Positions 8,641-16,863 of a DNA stretch of 64,000 bases are shown in pieces (the first letter of the stretch is position 1; each line of letters opens with the position of its first letter). The position numbers and the translations under genes were made by a program. The stretch is taken from NCBI RefSeq assembly GCF_014297575.1, contig NZ_CP060412.1:2480001-2544000 (forward strand), read 5' to 3'. The notes beneath the pieces are model-generated. The model ran no database searches and was not told the DNA's origin. It saw nothing but the letters and a program-made list of their open reading frames with translations. Source of the stretch: Dyella telluris. Lineage in GTDB: Bacteria; Pseudomonadota; Gammaproteobacteria; Xanthomonadales; Rhodanobacteraceae.

Positions 8641-8726
8641 CCAAAAGCCAAAAGCCAAAAGCCAAAAGCCAAAAGCCAAAAGCCAAAAGCCAAAAGCCAA
8701 AAGCCAAAAGCCAAAAGCCAAAAGCC
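8641..8726. repeat. 7-bp tandem repeat array (ccaaaag x12)
   Basis: Twelve perfect copies of the heptamer ccaaaag run from 8641 to 8724, followed by a partial cc. The array begins directly after a cctctcccc/ggggagagg hairpin and ends 4 bp before the stop codon of the amidohydrolase gene, in its 3' flank. On the minus strand it would put a long uridine-rich, periodically repeated stretch at the end of that transcript. A perfect heptamer array is expected to vary in copy number between strains by slippage. Confidence 0.95.
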
Positions 8727-8729
8727 GCG

Positions 8730-10085
8730 TTACATCACCGGCTTCCCGCCTTCCTTGTAAATCACCCCATCCTTCATCACGAAATCCATCTTCTGCATCA
8801 CCGTGATGTCATCCAGCGGATTGCCCGGCACCGCCACCACGTCCGCCACGCGACCCACGGCAATCTGCCCCAGCTCGTTCTGCTTGTGCAGCAACTCCGC
8901 CGCATGCGTCGTCGCCGCCTGCAGCACGAACATCGGCGGCATGCCGGCCTGCACCATGTACTGGAACTCCTTCGCGTTCTGGCCGTGCGGATACACGGCG
9001 GCATCGGTGCCGAAGGCGATCTTCACGCCGGCCTTGTAGGCCTTGCCGGCGGTGGCCTGGATGATCGGGCCCACCTGCAGCGCCTTGGCGGCGACCTGCG
9101 GCGGGTAATAGCCGGGCTTGGCGGCCATTTCCTGCACGTACTTGCCGGCAATGATGGTCGGCACGTACCAGGTGCCGTGTTCCTTCATCAGCTTCATGTC
9201 CTCGTCGTTCATGAAGGTGCCGTGCTCGATCGAATCCACGCCGCCCAGCACGGCGCGACGAATGGCTTCGGCGCCATGCGCATGCGCGGCCACGGTGAAG
9301 CCGTAGTCGTGCGCAGTGCTGGTGATGGCCTTGATCTCTTCGATGGTCATCTGCGCGTTGTCCGCGCTGCTGCTTTCATCGAGCACGCCACCCGACGGCA
9401 TGATCTTGATCACGTCGACGCCGTCCTTGTAATGCTGGCGGATGGCTTTGTAGGCATCCTCGACGCTGTTGATGATGCCGTCCTTCGGGCCCGGGTCGCC
9501 GGCCAGATCCTGGCGATAGCCGTCGGTGGGATCGGCGTGGCCTCCGGTGGTGCCGATGGCCTTGCCGGCGGTGTAGATGCGCGGTCCGGGCACGATGCCG
9601 GCGTTGATGGCATTGCGCAGGGCGATGGATTCATTGGCCGTGTCGCCCACGTTGCGCACGGTGGTGAAGCCGGCCATCAGGGTGCGCTTGGCATACACGG
9701 TGGAGCGGATGGCGTAGTCGGCGATGTTCCAGCGGAACTGGTCGGTGTAGCCGGTGGGGCTGGTTTCGCCGGTGAGGTGGGTGTGCGAGTCGATCAGGCC
9801 GGGCAGGCAGGTGCCGTCGGCCACGGTGTAGAAGGCAAAGGCGGCGCCGGCGGCGGTGGCGGCATCCTGGTAGGGCTTGGGATCGATCGCGCCGGACTTG
9901 ATCTCCTTGATGCGCTTGCCTTCGATGATCAGCGTGGTCTGGCCGAGCATCTTCCCTGCCGCGGTATCGACCATGCGCGCGCACTGCAGCACGGTGACGT
10001 TCTGGGCGGTCTGGGCTGGTTCCGCAGCAATGGCGGCAGGCAGCGCCAGGGCTGCGGCGATGGCGAAGGCAACGCGCTTGGTCAT
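8730..10085 (-). CDS. Secreted metal-dependent amidohydrolase (imidazolonepropionase-like / prolidase-like)
   Basis: Amidohydrolase-superfamily enzyme, 451 aa with a Sec signal peptide (hydrophobic residues 4-20, Ala-rich cleavage region), so probably periplasmic. Metal ligands of the binuclear type are visible: DSHTHL (HxH), the likely carbamylated lysine in VDVIKIMPSGG, AAHAHG, IEHGT and the C-terminal aspartate in FGTDAA. Exported members of this group include Xaa-Pro dipeptidases and other peptide or amide hydrolases; the substrate is not predictable. The ATG at 10085 is preferred over one nine codons upstream because it has a GGGGAG site 6-7 bases before it and begins the signal peptide. 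The stop codon abuts the heptamer repeat array. Confidence 0.92.
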   Translation of the reverse strand: MTKRVAFAIAAALALPAAIAAEPAQTAQNVTVLQCARMVDTAAGKMLGQTTLIIEGKRIKEIKSGAIDPKPYQDAATAAGAAFAFYTVADGTCLPGLIDSHTHLTGETSPTGYTDQFRWNIADYAIRSTVYAKRTLMAGFTTVRNVGDTANESIALRNAINAGIVPGPRIYTAGKAIGTTGGHADPTDGYRQDLAGDPGPKDGIINSVEDAYKAIRQHYKDGVDVIKIMPSGGVLDESSSADNAQMTIEEIKAITSTAHDYGFTVAAHAHGAEAIRRAVLGGVDSIEHGTFMNDEDMKLMKEHGTWYVPTIIAGKYVQEMAAKPGYYPPQVAAKALQVGPIIQATAGKAYKAGVKIAFGTDAAVYPHGQNAKEFQYMVQAGMPPMFVLQAATTHAAELLHKQNELGQIAVGRVADVVAVPGNPLDDITVMQKMDFVMKDGVIYKEGGKPVM

Positions 10086-10205
10086 GATGAGCTCCCCGGA
10101 TGAAGAGGTCATCTTAGGGTCATCGGGTGACCCGCGGCTCGTGACTATCTACCTATATCGCCCGGGTCTTCCCGGTGTTCGCCTTGCCGGCCAGTCACAA
10201 AGAAA

Positions 10206-10254
10206 CCGTCATCCCGGCCCTTGCCCCCTCTTGCGGGGTGCGCCGGGATGACGG
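10206..10254. repeat. Intergenic hairpin with ccgtcatcccggc arms
   Basis: Perfect 13-bp inverted repeat, arms 10206-10218 and 10242-10254, with an inner tgcccc/ggggtgc stem, located between the plsB stop and the amidohydrolase start (both minus strand). It belongs to the gtcatcccgg REP-like class also seen near 8540-8575. Without a T-tract on either side it is a repeat or mRNA stabiliser rather than a classic terminator. Confidence 0.75.
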
Positions 10255-10275
10255 GCATGGCGTGGGAGGGTTCCC

Positions 10276-12915
10276 TCACTCCTTCGTCGGCGTCTCGCTG
10301 GTAGCGGTTTCTTCCGCCGTGCTCACTTCGACCGATGCGTGCTCGTGGTGCTCGGCGGCCACGTGGCGTTCGTGCAGCGCTTCGCTGGTGGCGTCGGCCG
10401 GCAGGGGCTTTTCGCTGGCAGTGTCCTTCTCGCCATCGCCGCCGGGGGTGATCTTGAGAATGGAGTGGCGCACGTCGCGGGCCAGGATGACGCGTGCGTC
10501 GCGCACCATGTCCTCCAGTCCCTTGTCGTAGTCGAGCTTGCCGGCATCGTCGGTCCACACGATGCGGTTTTCGCGCAACTTCTGAATAAAGCCGCGGAAC
10601 AGGGCCTTGTCGAAGAATTCCGGCGCGGACAACTCGTTGAGCAGGCTGAGCCGCTGCGCGGTGAGCGTGCAGGCGTTTTCCAGCTCCGCCGAGGTGAGCG
10701 TGTGCGGGCCGTTCTTCACCAGCGCGGCGATGGTGATGTAGTAGCGCTCGAACGCCTGGATCAGGCTGCGCGCGATGATCTTGAGCTGGAAGGCTGCATC
10801 GTCCTGACCCGGGCCACGTTCGAGCACGCGGCCTTCGCCGGTGGCTTCGAGCAGGCCGCGACGCACGAAGAAGTCGATGGTGGACTGCAGCTGCTGGCAG
10901 AAGCCGTCCGCATCCCACGGCAGGAACAGCTCGCCCTGGATGAACGGGTAGATGATGCGACCCAGGCGCAGCACCGAGGCGCGCGACATGCGGCGGTTGT
11001 TGAGGAAGCACGAAGCCACCCACGCCGCGGTGGCGGTGAGGTGCAGCACGTTGTTGCGGAAGTAGCTGAGCAGCACCGCCTGCTCGTCCTCGGTCACCAG
11101 CACGTCACCCAGCGGGTGGCGCACGCGGCGGATCCAGCCCATCTGTTCGCCGTAGGCGATGATGCCGGCAGGATCCATCGAGGTGAGCGTCATGCGGTCC
11201 GAGTAGGGCAGCTCTTCCAGCAGTGCCTTGGTCAGTTCCAGCTGCGCAAGCAGGTCGTTCTCGGCCATCGCGTGCTTGGGCGTGGCGAGCAGGGCCAGCG
11301 CGAGCAGGTTGATGGGGTTCACGTCCGCGGCGCGGTTGATGTTGATCTGGATCTTGTCGGCCAGATCGTCCACCACCCGGCCCAGCCATTCGGGCTTGGC
11401 ATCCGGATCGTCCGAGCGCCAGTGGGGGCTGGCGGCGTCGAGCATCGGATTGAGTTCGATCGGTTCGCCGAAGTTGAGCGCCACATGGCCGTAGCGCTGG
11501 CGCAGCACCTTCAGGCCGCGCAGCAGGCCGATCAGCGATTCCTTCTCCTTGGGCTTGCCGGAGAGTTCGCCGATGTAGCTCTTGCCTTCCATCAGCTTCT
11601 CGTAGCCGATGTACACCGGCTGGAACAGCACCGGGCGGCGCGGCGCGCGCAGGAAGGCGCGCACCGTCATGGCCAGCATGCCGGCGCGCGGTGCCAGCAG
11701 GCGGCCCGTGCGCGAGCGGCCGCCTTCGATGAAGTATTCCATCGGCACGCCACGGTCGATCAGCTGCGCCACGTATTCGTTGAACACCACCGAGTACAGC
11801 GCATTGCCCTTGAAGCTGCGGCGCAGGAAGAACGCACCGCCGCGACGCAGGATAGGGCCGATCACCGGCAGGTTGAGGTTCACGCCGGCCGCGATGTGCG
11901 GCACCACCACGCCGGACATGTGCAGCTGATAGGACATCAGCAGGTAGTCCGCGTGGCTGCGATGGCAGGGCACGTACACCACTTCGTGGCCGGGCGCGGC
12001 AGCGCGGGCCTTGTCGAAGTGATGCATGTGGATGCCGTCGTACAGCTTGTTCCAGAAGTTGGACAGCAGGAACGACGCCGAGCGCACCACCGGGTGCGAA
12101 TAGTCGGCGGCGATTTCCATGACCAGGTCGTGCGCGCGACGCCACGCCTTGGCCTGGCTGATGTTTTCCTTCGCCGCCGTCGCGTTGATGGCGGCGCGTA
12201 CCGGCTCGGCATTCAACACCGCGTCCACCACGGTGCGGCGGTGCGACAGGTCGGGGCCGATCACCGCCGCGCGGATGCGGCGGAAATGGGTGCGCAGCAC
12301 GCGGGCGACCTTGCGGGTGAGGCGCTCGGGCAGGATTTCGCCCGCATCGTTCACCACCGTGCGCAGCGACACCGGGGTGGAGAAATGCACCACCGTGTCA
12401 CGGCCGTTGAGCAGCAGGGCCAGCATGCGGCGGAAGCGACCCACCACCACCCAGTTTTCCGAGAACAGCACGCTGAACCAGCCTGACTCACGGGTGGGCG
12501 CGCGGCCGACGTAGATGGATACGGGCACGATCTGTACGTCGCGCTCCGGGTCGCCTTCCAGCGAGCGCACCAGCTGGGTCAGCGATTCGGTGGGCGAGCG
12601 CTTGCGGTTGCGTCCGAACAGCCAGCCGTCACGGCGCGCCAGCGCAAATACCGATCGGCGGCGACGCGTGCCCGACAAGGGCTGCATGGGCGAGGGCAGG
12701 CCGGCTTCGCGGCAGGCGCGGTCCAGGATCAGGGCATCGGAGAAGCCGTCGCGCTCGATCACATAGCAAACCGGCACGCCAGCCTTCAGGAGGGTGGCGG
12801 GTTCGGCGGGATCGCGGCGGATGCGTACCCAGGGTTCGAGCAACTGCCCGGCCAGGTTGAACCACCAGGGGGCGCGGCTACGGGCGGGCGTGTCCGTGGT
12901 CGACATATTCAGCAT
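10276..12915 (-). CDS. plsB: Glycerol-3-phosphate 1-O-acyltransferase
   Basis: Membrane-associated acyltransferase making 1-acyl-glycerol-3-phosphate from glycerol-3-phosphate and acyl-ACP or acyl-CoA, the first committed step of phospholipid synthesis. The 879-aa length is somewhat longer than E. coli PlsB (about 800). The catalytic HX4D motif is HRSHAD at residues 318-323, followed by the substrate block GAFFLRRSF and FIEGGRSRTGR. The last 40 residues form a Glu/Ala/Thr/His-rich tail not typical of E. coli PlsB. Two starts three codons apart (12915 and 12906) are possible. gpsA, which supplies its glycerol-3-phosphate, also lies in this window, at 37.9 kb. Confidence 0.96.
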   Translation of the reverse strand: MLNMSTTDTPARSRAPWWFNLAGQLLEPWVRIRRDPAEPATLLKAGVPVCYVIERDGFSDALILDRACREAGLPSPMQPLSGTRRRRSVFALARRDGWLFGRNRKRSPTESLTQLVRSLEGDPERDVQIVPVSIYVGRAPTRESGWFSVLFSENWVVVGRFRRMLALLLNGRDTVVHFSTPVSLRTVVNDAGEILPERLTRKVARVLRTHFRRIRAAVIGPDLSHRRTVVDAVLNAEPVRAAINATAAKENISQAKAWRRAHDLVMEIAADYSHPVVRSASFLLSNFWNKLYDGIHMHHFDKARAAAPGHEVVYVPCHRSHADYLLMSYQLHMSGVVVPHIAAGVNLNLPVIGPILRRGGAFFLRRSFKGNALYSVVFNEYVAQLIDRGVPMEYFIEGGRSRTGRLLAPRAGMLAMTVRAFLRAPRRPVLFQPVYIGYEKLMEGKSYIGELSGKPKEKESLIGLLRGLKVLRQRYGHVALNFGEPIELNPMLDAASPHWRSDDPDAKPEWLGRVVDDLADKIQININRAADVNPINLLALALLATPKHAMAENDLLAQLELTKALLEELPYSDRMTLTSMDPAGIIAYGEQMGWIRRVRHPLGDVLVTEDEQAVLLSYFRNNVLHLTATAAWVASCFLNNRRMSRASVLRLGRIIYPFIQGELFLPWDADGFCQQLQSTIDFFVRRGLLEATGEGRVLERGPGQDDAAFQLKIIARSLIQAFERYYITIAALVKNGPHTLTSAELENACTLTAQRLSLLNELSAPEFFDKALFRGFIQKLRENRIVWTDDAGKLDYDKGLEDMVRDARVILARDVRHSILKITPGGDGEKDTASEKPLPADATSEALHERHVAAEHHEHASVEVSTAEETATSETPTKE

Positions 12916-13073
12916 AAGCCTGATTGTAACTGGTGGGGCCGGTTTATCCGGATATTCGGGAGGCGGGTCGCGGCTTCGCCACTACCTGATGCGGTAGCGG
13001 CCGGCGACGCTCCCCGTCGTCGCCCCGGCCTTTTACCGGAGCGAGGGTAAATAAGGTGTTCTGCCGGTCGGGC

Positions 13074-14057
13074 TCAGTGCCTGACGGGTGGCGTCGGGGC
13101 CATGGCCTGGATCGGCGCGGACGTGCTGGCCGGGGCCGGTGCGCTCTCGGCCGGCGCCGGCGCCAGCAGGCGTTCGTGCGCCTGGTGCACGTTCTGCAGC
13201 ATGTCGGCGCTGTACCAGCGGCCGTCCTGCTGGATCAGCTCCGACTCGGTGGAAAGCGGTTTGCCGAGCAGGGTGTAGTCGATGCGGACCTGGGCATGGC
13301 CGTTACGGCTCTCCAGTGTGGTGACCTTCACCGAGTCGAAAATGTCGTCGACCGACAGGCCGTAGATGGCCAGTGCCTGCTTGATGCCGAGGAAGCCCGC
13401 GCTGTACTTCTGCATGGCCGTATCGAAATCCATGGCCTTCAGCTGCTCGGGCGTTTTCAGGTCCAGCTTGCGCGCCGTGGCCACGGCCACGCCGATGGCC
13501 TGCTTGGCGCGGTTCTGGTCGAACCACGGCACGTTCTGCGCCCAGGGGGCCAGCACGTTGATCACCGCGGTGGCCTGCTGCTTCTGCGCATTGGTGAGGT
13601 CTTTGCTCTGCGCCACGCCGGTGGCGGCGATGGCCTGGAAGATGCCGATCATCACCGGCACCTGGTCCTGGTACTGCGCCTTCAGCTGGGCCAGCTTGGG
13701 CTTGGCCAGGGCGAAGAGCTTGGCTTCCGCATCCGGCTCGGTGAGCTGCTGCATGTTCTTGACGAAGTCCGCGCGATCTTCGGGCGACAGCGGGTGGTCG
13801 TCGGGGCGCGGACGGGTCCAGTCGGACCGCAGGGTTTCGTAGTCCGCCGGCGGCAGGGCATGTTTCCAGAAGCCGGCGAAATCACCCACCTTGATCAGCG
13901 CCAGCGACTGCTGCACGGATTGCTCCGGCGTGTCGCCACCCACCACTACCGGCGGCGGGGCAGGCTTGTGCGTGGTCATGAACAACGCGGCGGCCGTGGC
14001 CAGCACCAGCAGGGCAATGAACGCACCAACGGCGTAGAAGACGGATGAGCGGCGCAT
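13074..14057 (-). CDS. Membrane-anchored periplasmic protein of unknown function
   Basis: 327-aa protein not recognised as a named family. One N-terminal transmembrane helix (about residues 6-27) follows a positively charged start (MRRSS), so the rest should lie in the periplasm. A Pro-rich linker leads into a mainly helical region with many Ala, Gln and Lys residues (about 45-230), then a short domain with DGRWYSADML near 290, resembling the end of nutrient-transport-factor-2-like or DUF4878-like domains. The C terminus is Pro/Ala/Ser-rich. The ATG at 14057 is chosen because the frame upstream encodes polar sequence without a ribosome site and this start immediately precedes the anchor. The gene lies between plsB and the e(P4) phosphatase, same strand. 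Confidence 0.8.
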   Translation of the reverse strand: MRRSSVFYAVGAFIALLVLATAAALFMTTHKPAPPPVVVGGDTPEQSVQQSLALIKVGDFAGFWKHALPPADYETLRSDWTRPRPDDHPLSPEDRADFVKNMQQLTEPDAEAKLFALAKPKLAQLKAQYQDQVPVMIGIFQAIAATGVAQSKDLTNAQKQQATAVINVLAPWAQNVPWFDQNRAKQAIGVAVATARKLDLKTPEQLKAMDFDTAMQKYSAGFLGIKQALAIYGLSVDDIFDSVKVTTLESRNGHAQVRIDYTLLGKPLSTESELIQQDGRWYSADMLQNVHQAHERLLAPAPAESAPAPASTSAPIQAMAPTPPVRH

Positions 14058-14373
14058 GGGTTTCCGGTAGTGATGGCGCCCGGCGGATTCGGCTGGGCGG
14101 TCCGGCGGAGCGTAAGCGGGGCGGCTCCGCGTGAACAAGAGCCAGGACACAAGGCCGTGTGCCCGTTCAGGAGCTTTTGGGGGAGGCCCCAAAAGAAAAC
14201 CCCGCGGGCGGTGGGCCTCACGGGGTAATCCGGCAGAGCCGGAAGGGAAATGGCCTTGCCTGCGGAATTATCAAGGTCAGCAGGTGTTGGCGGGGAGGAT
14301 CTTACTTCCCCGTTAAACTTAAAGCAATACGTTAGCTTGTGCTGTGTAAGTGATTGTTTTTATTTGATCACTA
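14058..14373. other. Intergenic spacer with hairpins
   Basis: This 316-bp gap holds no gene. It contains a hairpin with arms cttttgggg/ccccaaaag (14174-14182 and 14187-14195), a second accccg/cggggt stem near 14198-14226, and an AT-rich stretch (14305-14385) with a weak agtgat/atcact stem (14349-14354, 14367-14372) just past the stop of the phosphatase gene. The AT-rich part could be the end of the phosphatase transcript and/or the promoter zone of the downstream anchored-protein gene. Confidence 0.5.
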
Positions 14374-15276
14374 TCAATCAAAACGCAGCGACTGGATCTT
14401 CTGGCGGCGACGTTCGTCGCGCGGTGCCGTCCAGTCATTATTAAACAACGCCGGCTCCCATGCGCCATAGGTCGGGTTGGGCAGCACGAACCAGCGGGTG
14501 CCGAACCAGTCCATATAGGGCGACACGGCCTTCTGGCGGCCAGCGGCGTTGTTGGCCAGCACGGTCACAAAATCGCCGATCTGGTCGCCAAACTGCATCA
14601 AAACGCGGTATTTATGGCTGATCAGCTGGCGGCGGCAGCCTTTCTCGGTGCCGACCTGCTCGCAATCCTCCACGAAGGTGCCCAGGCCCAGGAACGCTTC
14701 GGGGCCGGATACCGGCAGGCCTTCCTTGCGCAGGTTGGCCAGGGTGACCTGGTCCAGGTCCTTGGCGCGGTTGGAAATGTAGATCACCTGGACGCCATGC
14801 TTGGCCGCGAACTGGGTGAACTCGACCACGCCGGGCAGGGCGCGGGCGCGCTGCTCGTTGCACCAGGCTGCCCAGTCGGCCTCGTTGTACTCGCCGCCGC
14901 TCTTCACCAGGCGGGCCTGGTAGGGCGTGTTGTCGAGCACAGTCTCGTCGATGTCCAGCACCACGGCGGGCTGCAGGCCCTTCGCCGGGGTCAGGCGGTC
15001 GTCCTTGGGCAGGGCATCCCACTGCTTGTCGGCCAGCGCAGCCAGCAGGCGCGCCTGCGCATCTCGGTAGGTCTGCAGGTAGATCAGGTCGTGCTCGATC
15101 GCGTTCTGGCTCCAGGCCACCGCGTTGAGGTTGTCATCGGCAGGCGTCGCCGGTGCGGGGGCGGCGGCGACGGGCGCGGCAGGGGCGCTCGGTGCGGTGG
15201 GCTTGGTGGGGGTGGTGCTGCTGCAACCGGCAAGCAGGACCAGGGCGGCAAACGCCGCCGGCAAACGAACGGACAT
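14374..15276 (-). CDS. Lipoprotein e(P4)-type class C acid phosphatase / 5'-nucleotidase
   Basis: Outer-membrane lipoprotein phosphatase of the HAD superfamily that removes phosphate from nucleotides or NMN in the periplasm. The lipobox LLAGC places the lipidated cysteine at residue 18, followed by a Pro/Ala/Thr linker. The nucleophile motif DIDET spans 108-112, the ISNR motif (motif II) is near 167-170, and GDQIGDF (230-236) supplies the Mg2+-binding aspartates, as in class C acid phosphatases such as Haemophilus e(P4). The length of 300 aa fits the family. It is divergent from the AI-2E family permease. In Haemophilus e(P4) supports NAD and haem uptake; whether that role applies here is unknown. 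Confidence 0.93.
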   Translation of the reverse strand: MSVRLPAAFAALVLLAGCSSTTPTKPTAPSAPAAPVAAAPAPATPADDNLNAVAWSQNAIEHDLIYLQTYRDAQARLLAALADKQWDALPKDDRLTPAKGLQPAVVLDIDETVLDNTPYQARLVKSGGEYNEADWAAWCNEQRARALPGVVEFTQFAAKHGVQVIYISNRAKDLDQVTLANLRKEGLPVSGPEAFLGLGTFVEDCEQVGTEKGCRRQLISHKYRVLMQFGDQIGDFVTVLANNAAGRQKAVSPYMDWFGTRWFVLPNPTYGAWEPALFNNDWTAPRDERRRQKIQSLRFD

Positions 15277-15492
15277 GAAGGATTCCCGGGTAAACAGAAC
15301 GTGCAGGGTTGCACGAGTTTACGACATCGATGTTTCGCGGCCCGCGCCGTCGCGGCGTTGAAGAGACGCCGCATGGCGCCATCTCATAGGCTGGTCACCG
15401 CCACTTTGTCCCCGGGGCAGGTTGACTCAAGGGCTGGCGGCTGCCACCGGCTGCTGACAGACTCAAGCCCGCCCGCCTTCGCATGATCTTGC

Positions 15493-16521
15493 ATGGATAA
15501 CACGACAGCATCCCGCCCGACGTCGCCCGCCATCCGCATCACCAGTTACCTGCTTGCTGCCGCGGCGCTGGTGCTGGTGCTGGGCCTGCACCTGCTGCCG
15601 GCGCTGTTTGCCGGGCTGCTGGTCTACGAGTTGGTGCAGTCCACCGCCCCGCTGCTGGGCAAGCGCGTGCCGGGCGATCGCGCCCGCGCGCTGGTGGTGG
15701 CCCTGCTGGGCACCATCGTGGTTGGGCTGCTGGTGCTGCTGATCCTCAGTGCGGTCAGCTTCCTGCGCAACGAGATCGGCAATCCGGAGCTGATGTGGCA
15801 GCAGCAGCTGATGCCGCTGGTGGAGAAGGCGCGCGAGCAGCTGCCGGCCACCATCGTCGGCTGGCTGCCCGACAGCGTGGATGACCTGCGCGTGATGGCC
15901 ATGGAGCTCACCCGCAAGCATTCCGTGAGCCTGCAGACCATCGGCAAGGAAGCGGCGCGCGTGTTCGTGCACATCCTGATCGGCATGGTGCTGGGCGCCA
16001 TCGTGGCACTGAGCCGCGCCCGACCGGCCCATCAGGTGGGGCCGCTCGCCTCGGCGCTGGGCCTGCGCGCGCAGCGGCTGGCCGAAGCGTTCCACAACAT
16101 CGTGTTCGCGCAGATCAAGATTTCCCTGCTCAACACCGTGTTTACCGCGATCTTCCTGCTCGGCGTGTTGCCGCTGATGGACATCCACGTGCCGCTGGCG
16201 AAAACGCTGGTGGTGGTCACTTTCATCGCGGGCCTGTTGCCGGTGATCGGCAACCTGATCTCCAACACCGCCATCACCATCGCCGGTCTTTCGGTTTCGC
16301 TGGGCGTCGGCGTGGCGGCGCTGGGTTTCCTGATACTCATCCACAAGCTTGAGTACTTCCTCAACGCGCGCATCGTTGGCGGGCAGATCCGCGCCCGTGC
16401 CTGGGAGCTGCTGGTGGCGATGCTGGTGATGGAGGCGGCATTCGGCCTGACCGGCCTGATCGCCGCGCCGATCTATTACGCCTACCTCAAGAGCGAACTG
16501 GAAGCCGAGCGGCTGATCTGA
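15493..16521 (+). CDS. AI-2E family transporter (PerM/TqsA-like permease)
   Basis: Inner-membrane protein of 342 aa with seven to eight hydrophobic helices in the AI-2E pattern: two N-terminal helices, a soluble amphipathic domain (about residues 95-145), then the cluster with LPVIGNLISNTAIT (near 250-263) that marks the family. Family members include the E. coli AI-2 exporter TqsA and Na+/H+ antiporters in other bacteria, so the substrate is uncertain. The start at 15493 is the first ATG in frame. The 216-bp gap to the divergent phosphatase gene holds both promoters. Confidence 0.9.
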   Translation: MDNTTASRPTSPAIRITSYLLAAAALVLVLGLHLLPALFAGLLVYELVQSTAPLLGKRVPGDRARALVVALLGTIVVGLLVLLILSAVSFLRNEIGNPELMWQQQLMPLVEKAREQLPATIVGWLPDSVDDLRVMAMELTRKHSVSLQTIGKEAARVFVHILIGMVLGAIVALSRARPAHQVGPLASALGLRAQRLAEAFHNIVFAQIKISLLNTVFTAIFLLGVLPLMDIHVPLAKTLVVVTFIAGLLPVIGNLISNTAITIAGLSVSLGVGVAALGFLILIHKLEYFLNARIVGGQIRARAWELLVAMLVMEAAFGLTGLIAAPIYYAYLKSELEAERLI

Positions 16522-16863
16522 CGGCTTCATTCGAAAGTCGTAAGTTTATAGCAAGTCTCGCTTTGCCATTCGGACGTCTGGATGTCCGTAATATATTTCG
16601 ATACCTGTCTCGTCTGCTATGTAAGCCAGTGTTTTTCATGGACTTCTGTCCATATTTTGGTGTGTTGTGGTGCATGAAATTGCGCCGCAATGTGTGGCAC
16701 GCTTGTAAAAGAAAAGTTTGTGCTACACATCGCGCCGACAGGAACATGGAGGTAACCGGCAAGTTCGTGCCTAAGGGAGGGCGGCGACTTGCCGAGGTTC
16801 CTGTTACAGCCCGCGCCGGGGGACGGCGTGACGACTGACTACAGTCCGTAGGGGAGAACCAAG
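16522..16863. promoter_or_regulatory. Long leader of the TonB-dependent receptor gene with palindrome and candidate -10
   Basis: The 342-bp gap contains no gene. It is AT-rich for this genome between 16540 and 16740. An imperfect palindrome cggacgtctggatgtccg lies at 16571-16588 and is immediately followed by TAATAT (16589-16594), a good -10 candidate, with TTGCCA at 16563-16568 as a distant -35. A palindrome between -35 and -10 is a typical repressor position. This would leave a leader of about 265 nt before the receptor ATG. Promoter placement is inference. Confidence 0.35.

Noticed and set aside
8335..8721. An open frame encoding a repeating MAFGFWLL pattern
   Set aside because: It is merely the translation of the 7-bp tandem array plus repeat element; there is no ribosome site, and the repeat explains the pattern.
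8641..8726. CRISPR-like array
   Set aside because: The unit is 7 bp with no spacers, so it is a simple tandem repeat.
10339..12486. A 715-codon plus-strand open frame
   Set aside because: Antisense to plsB with His/Gln/Arg-rich sequence and no domain.
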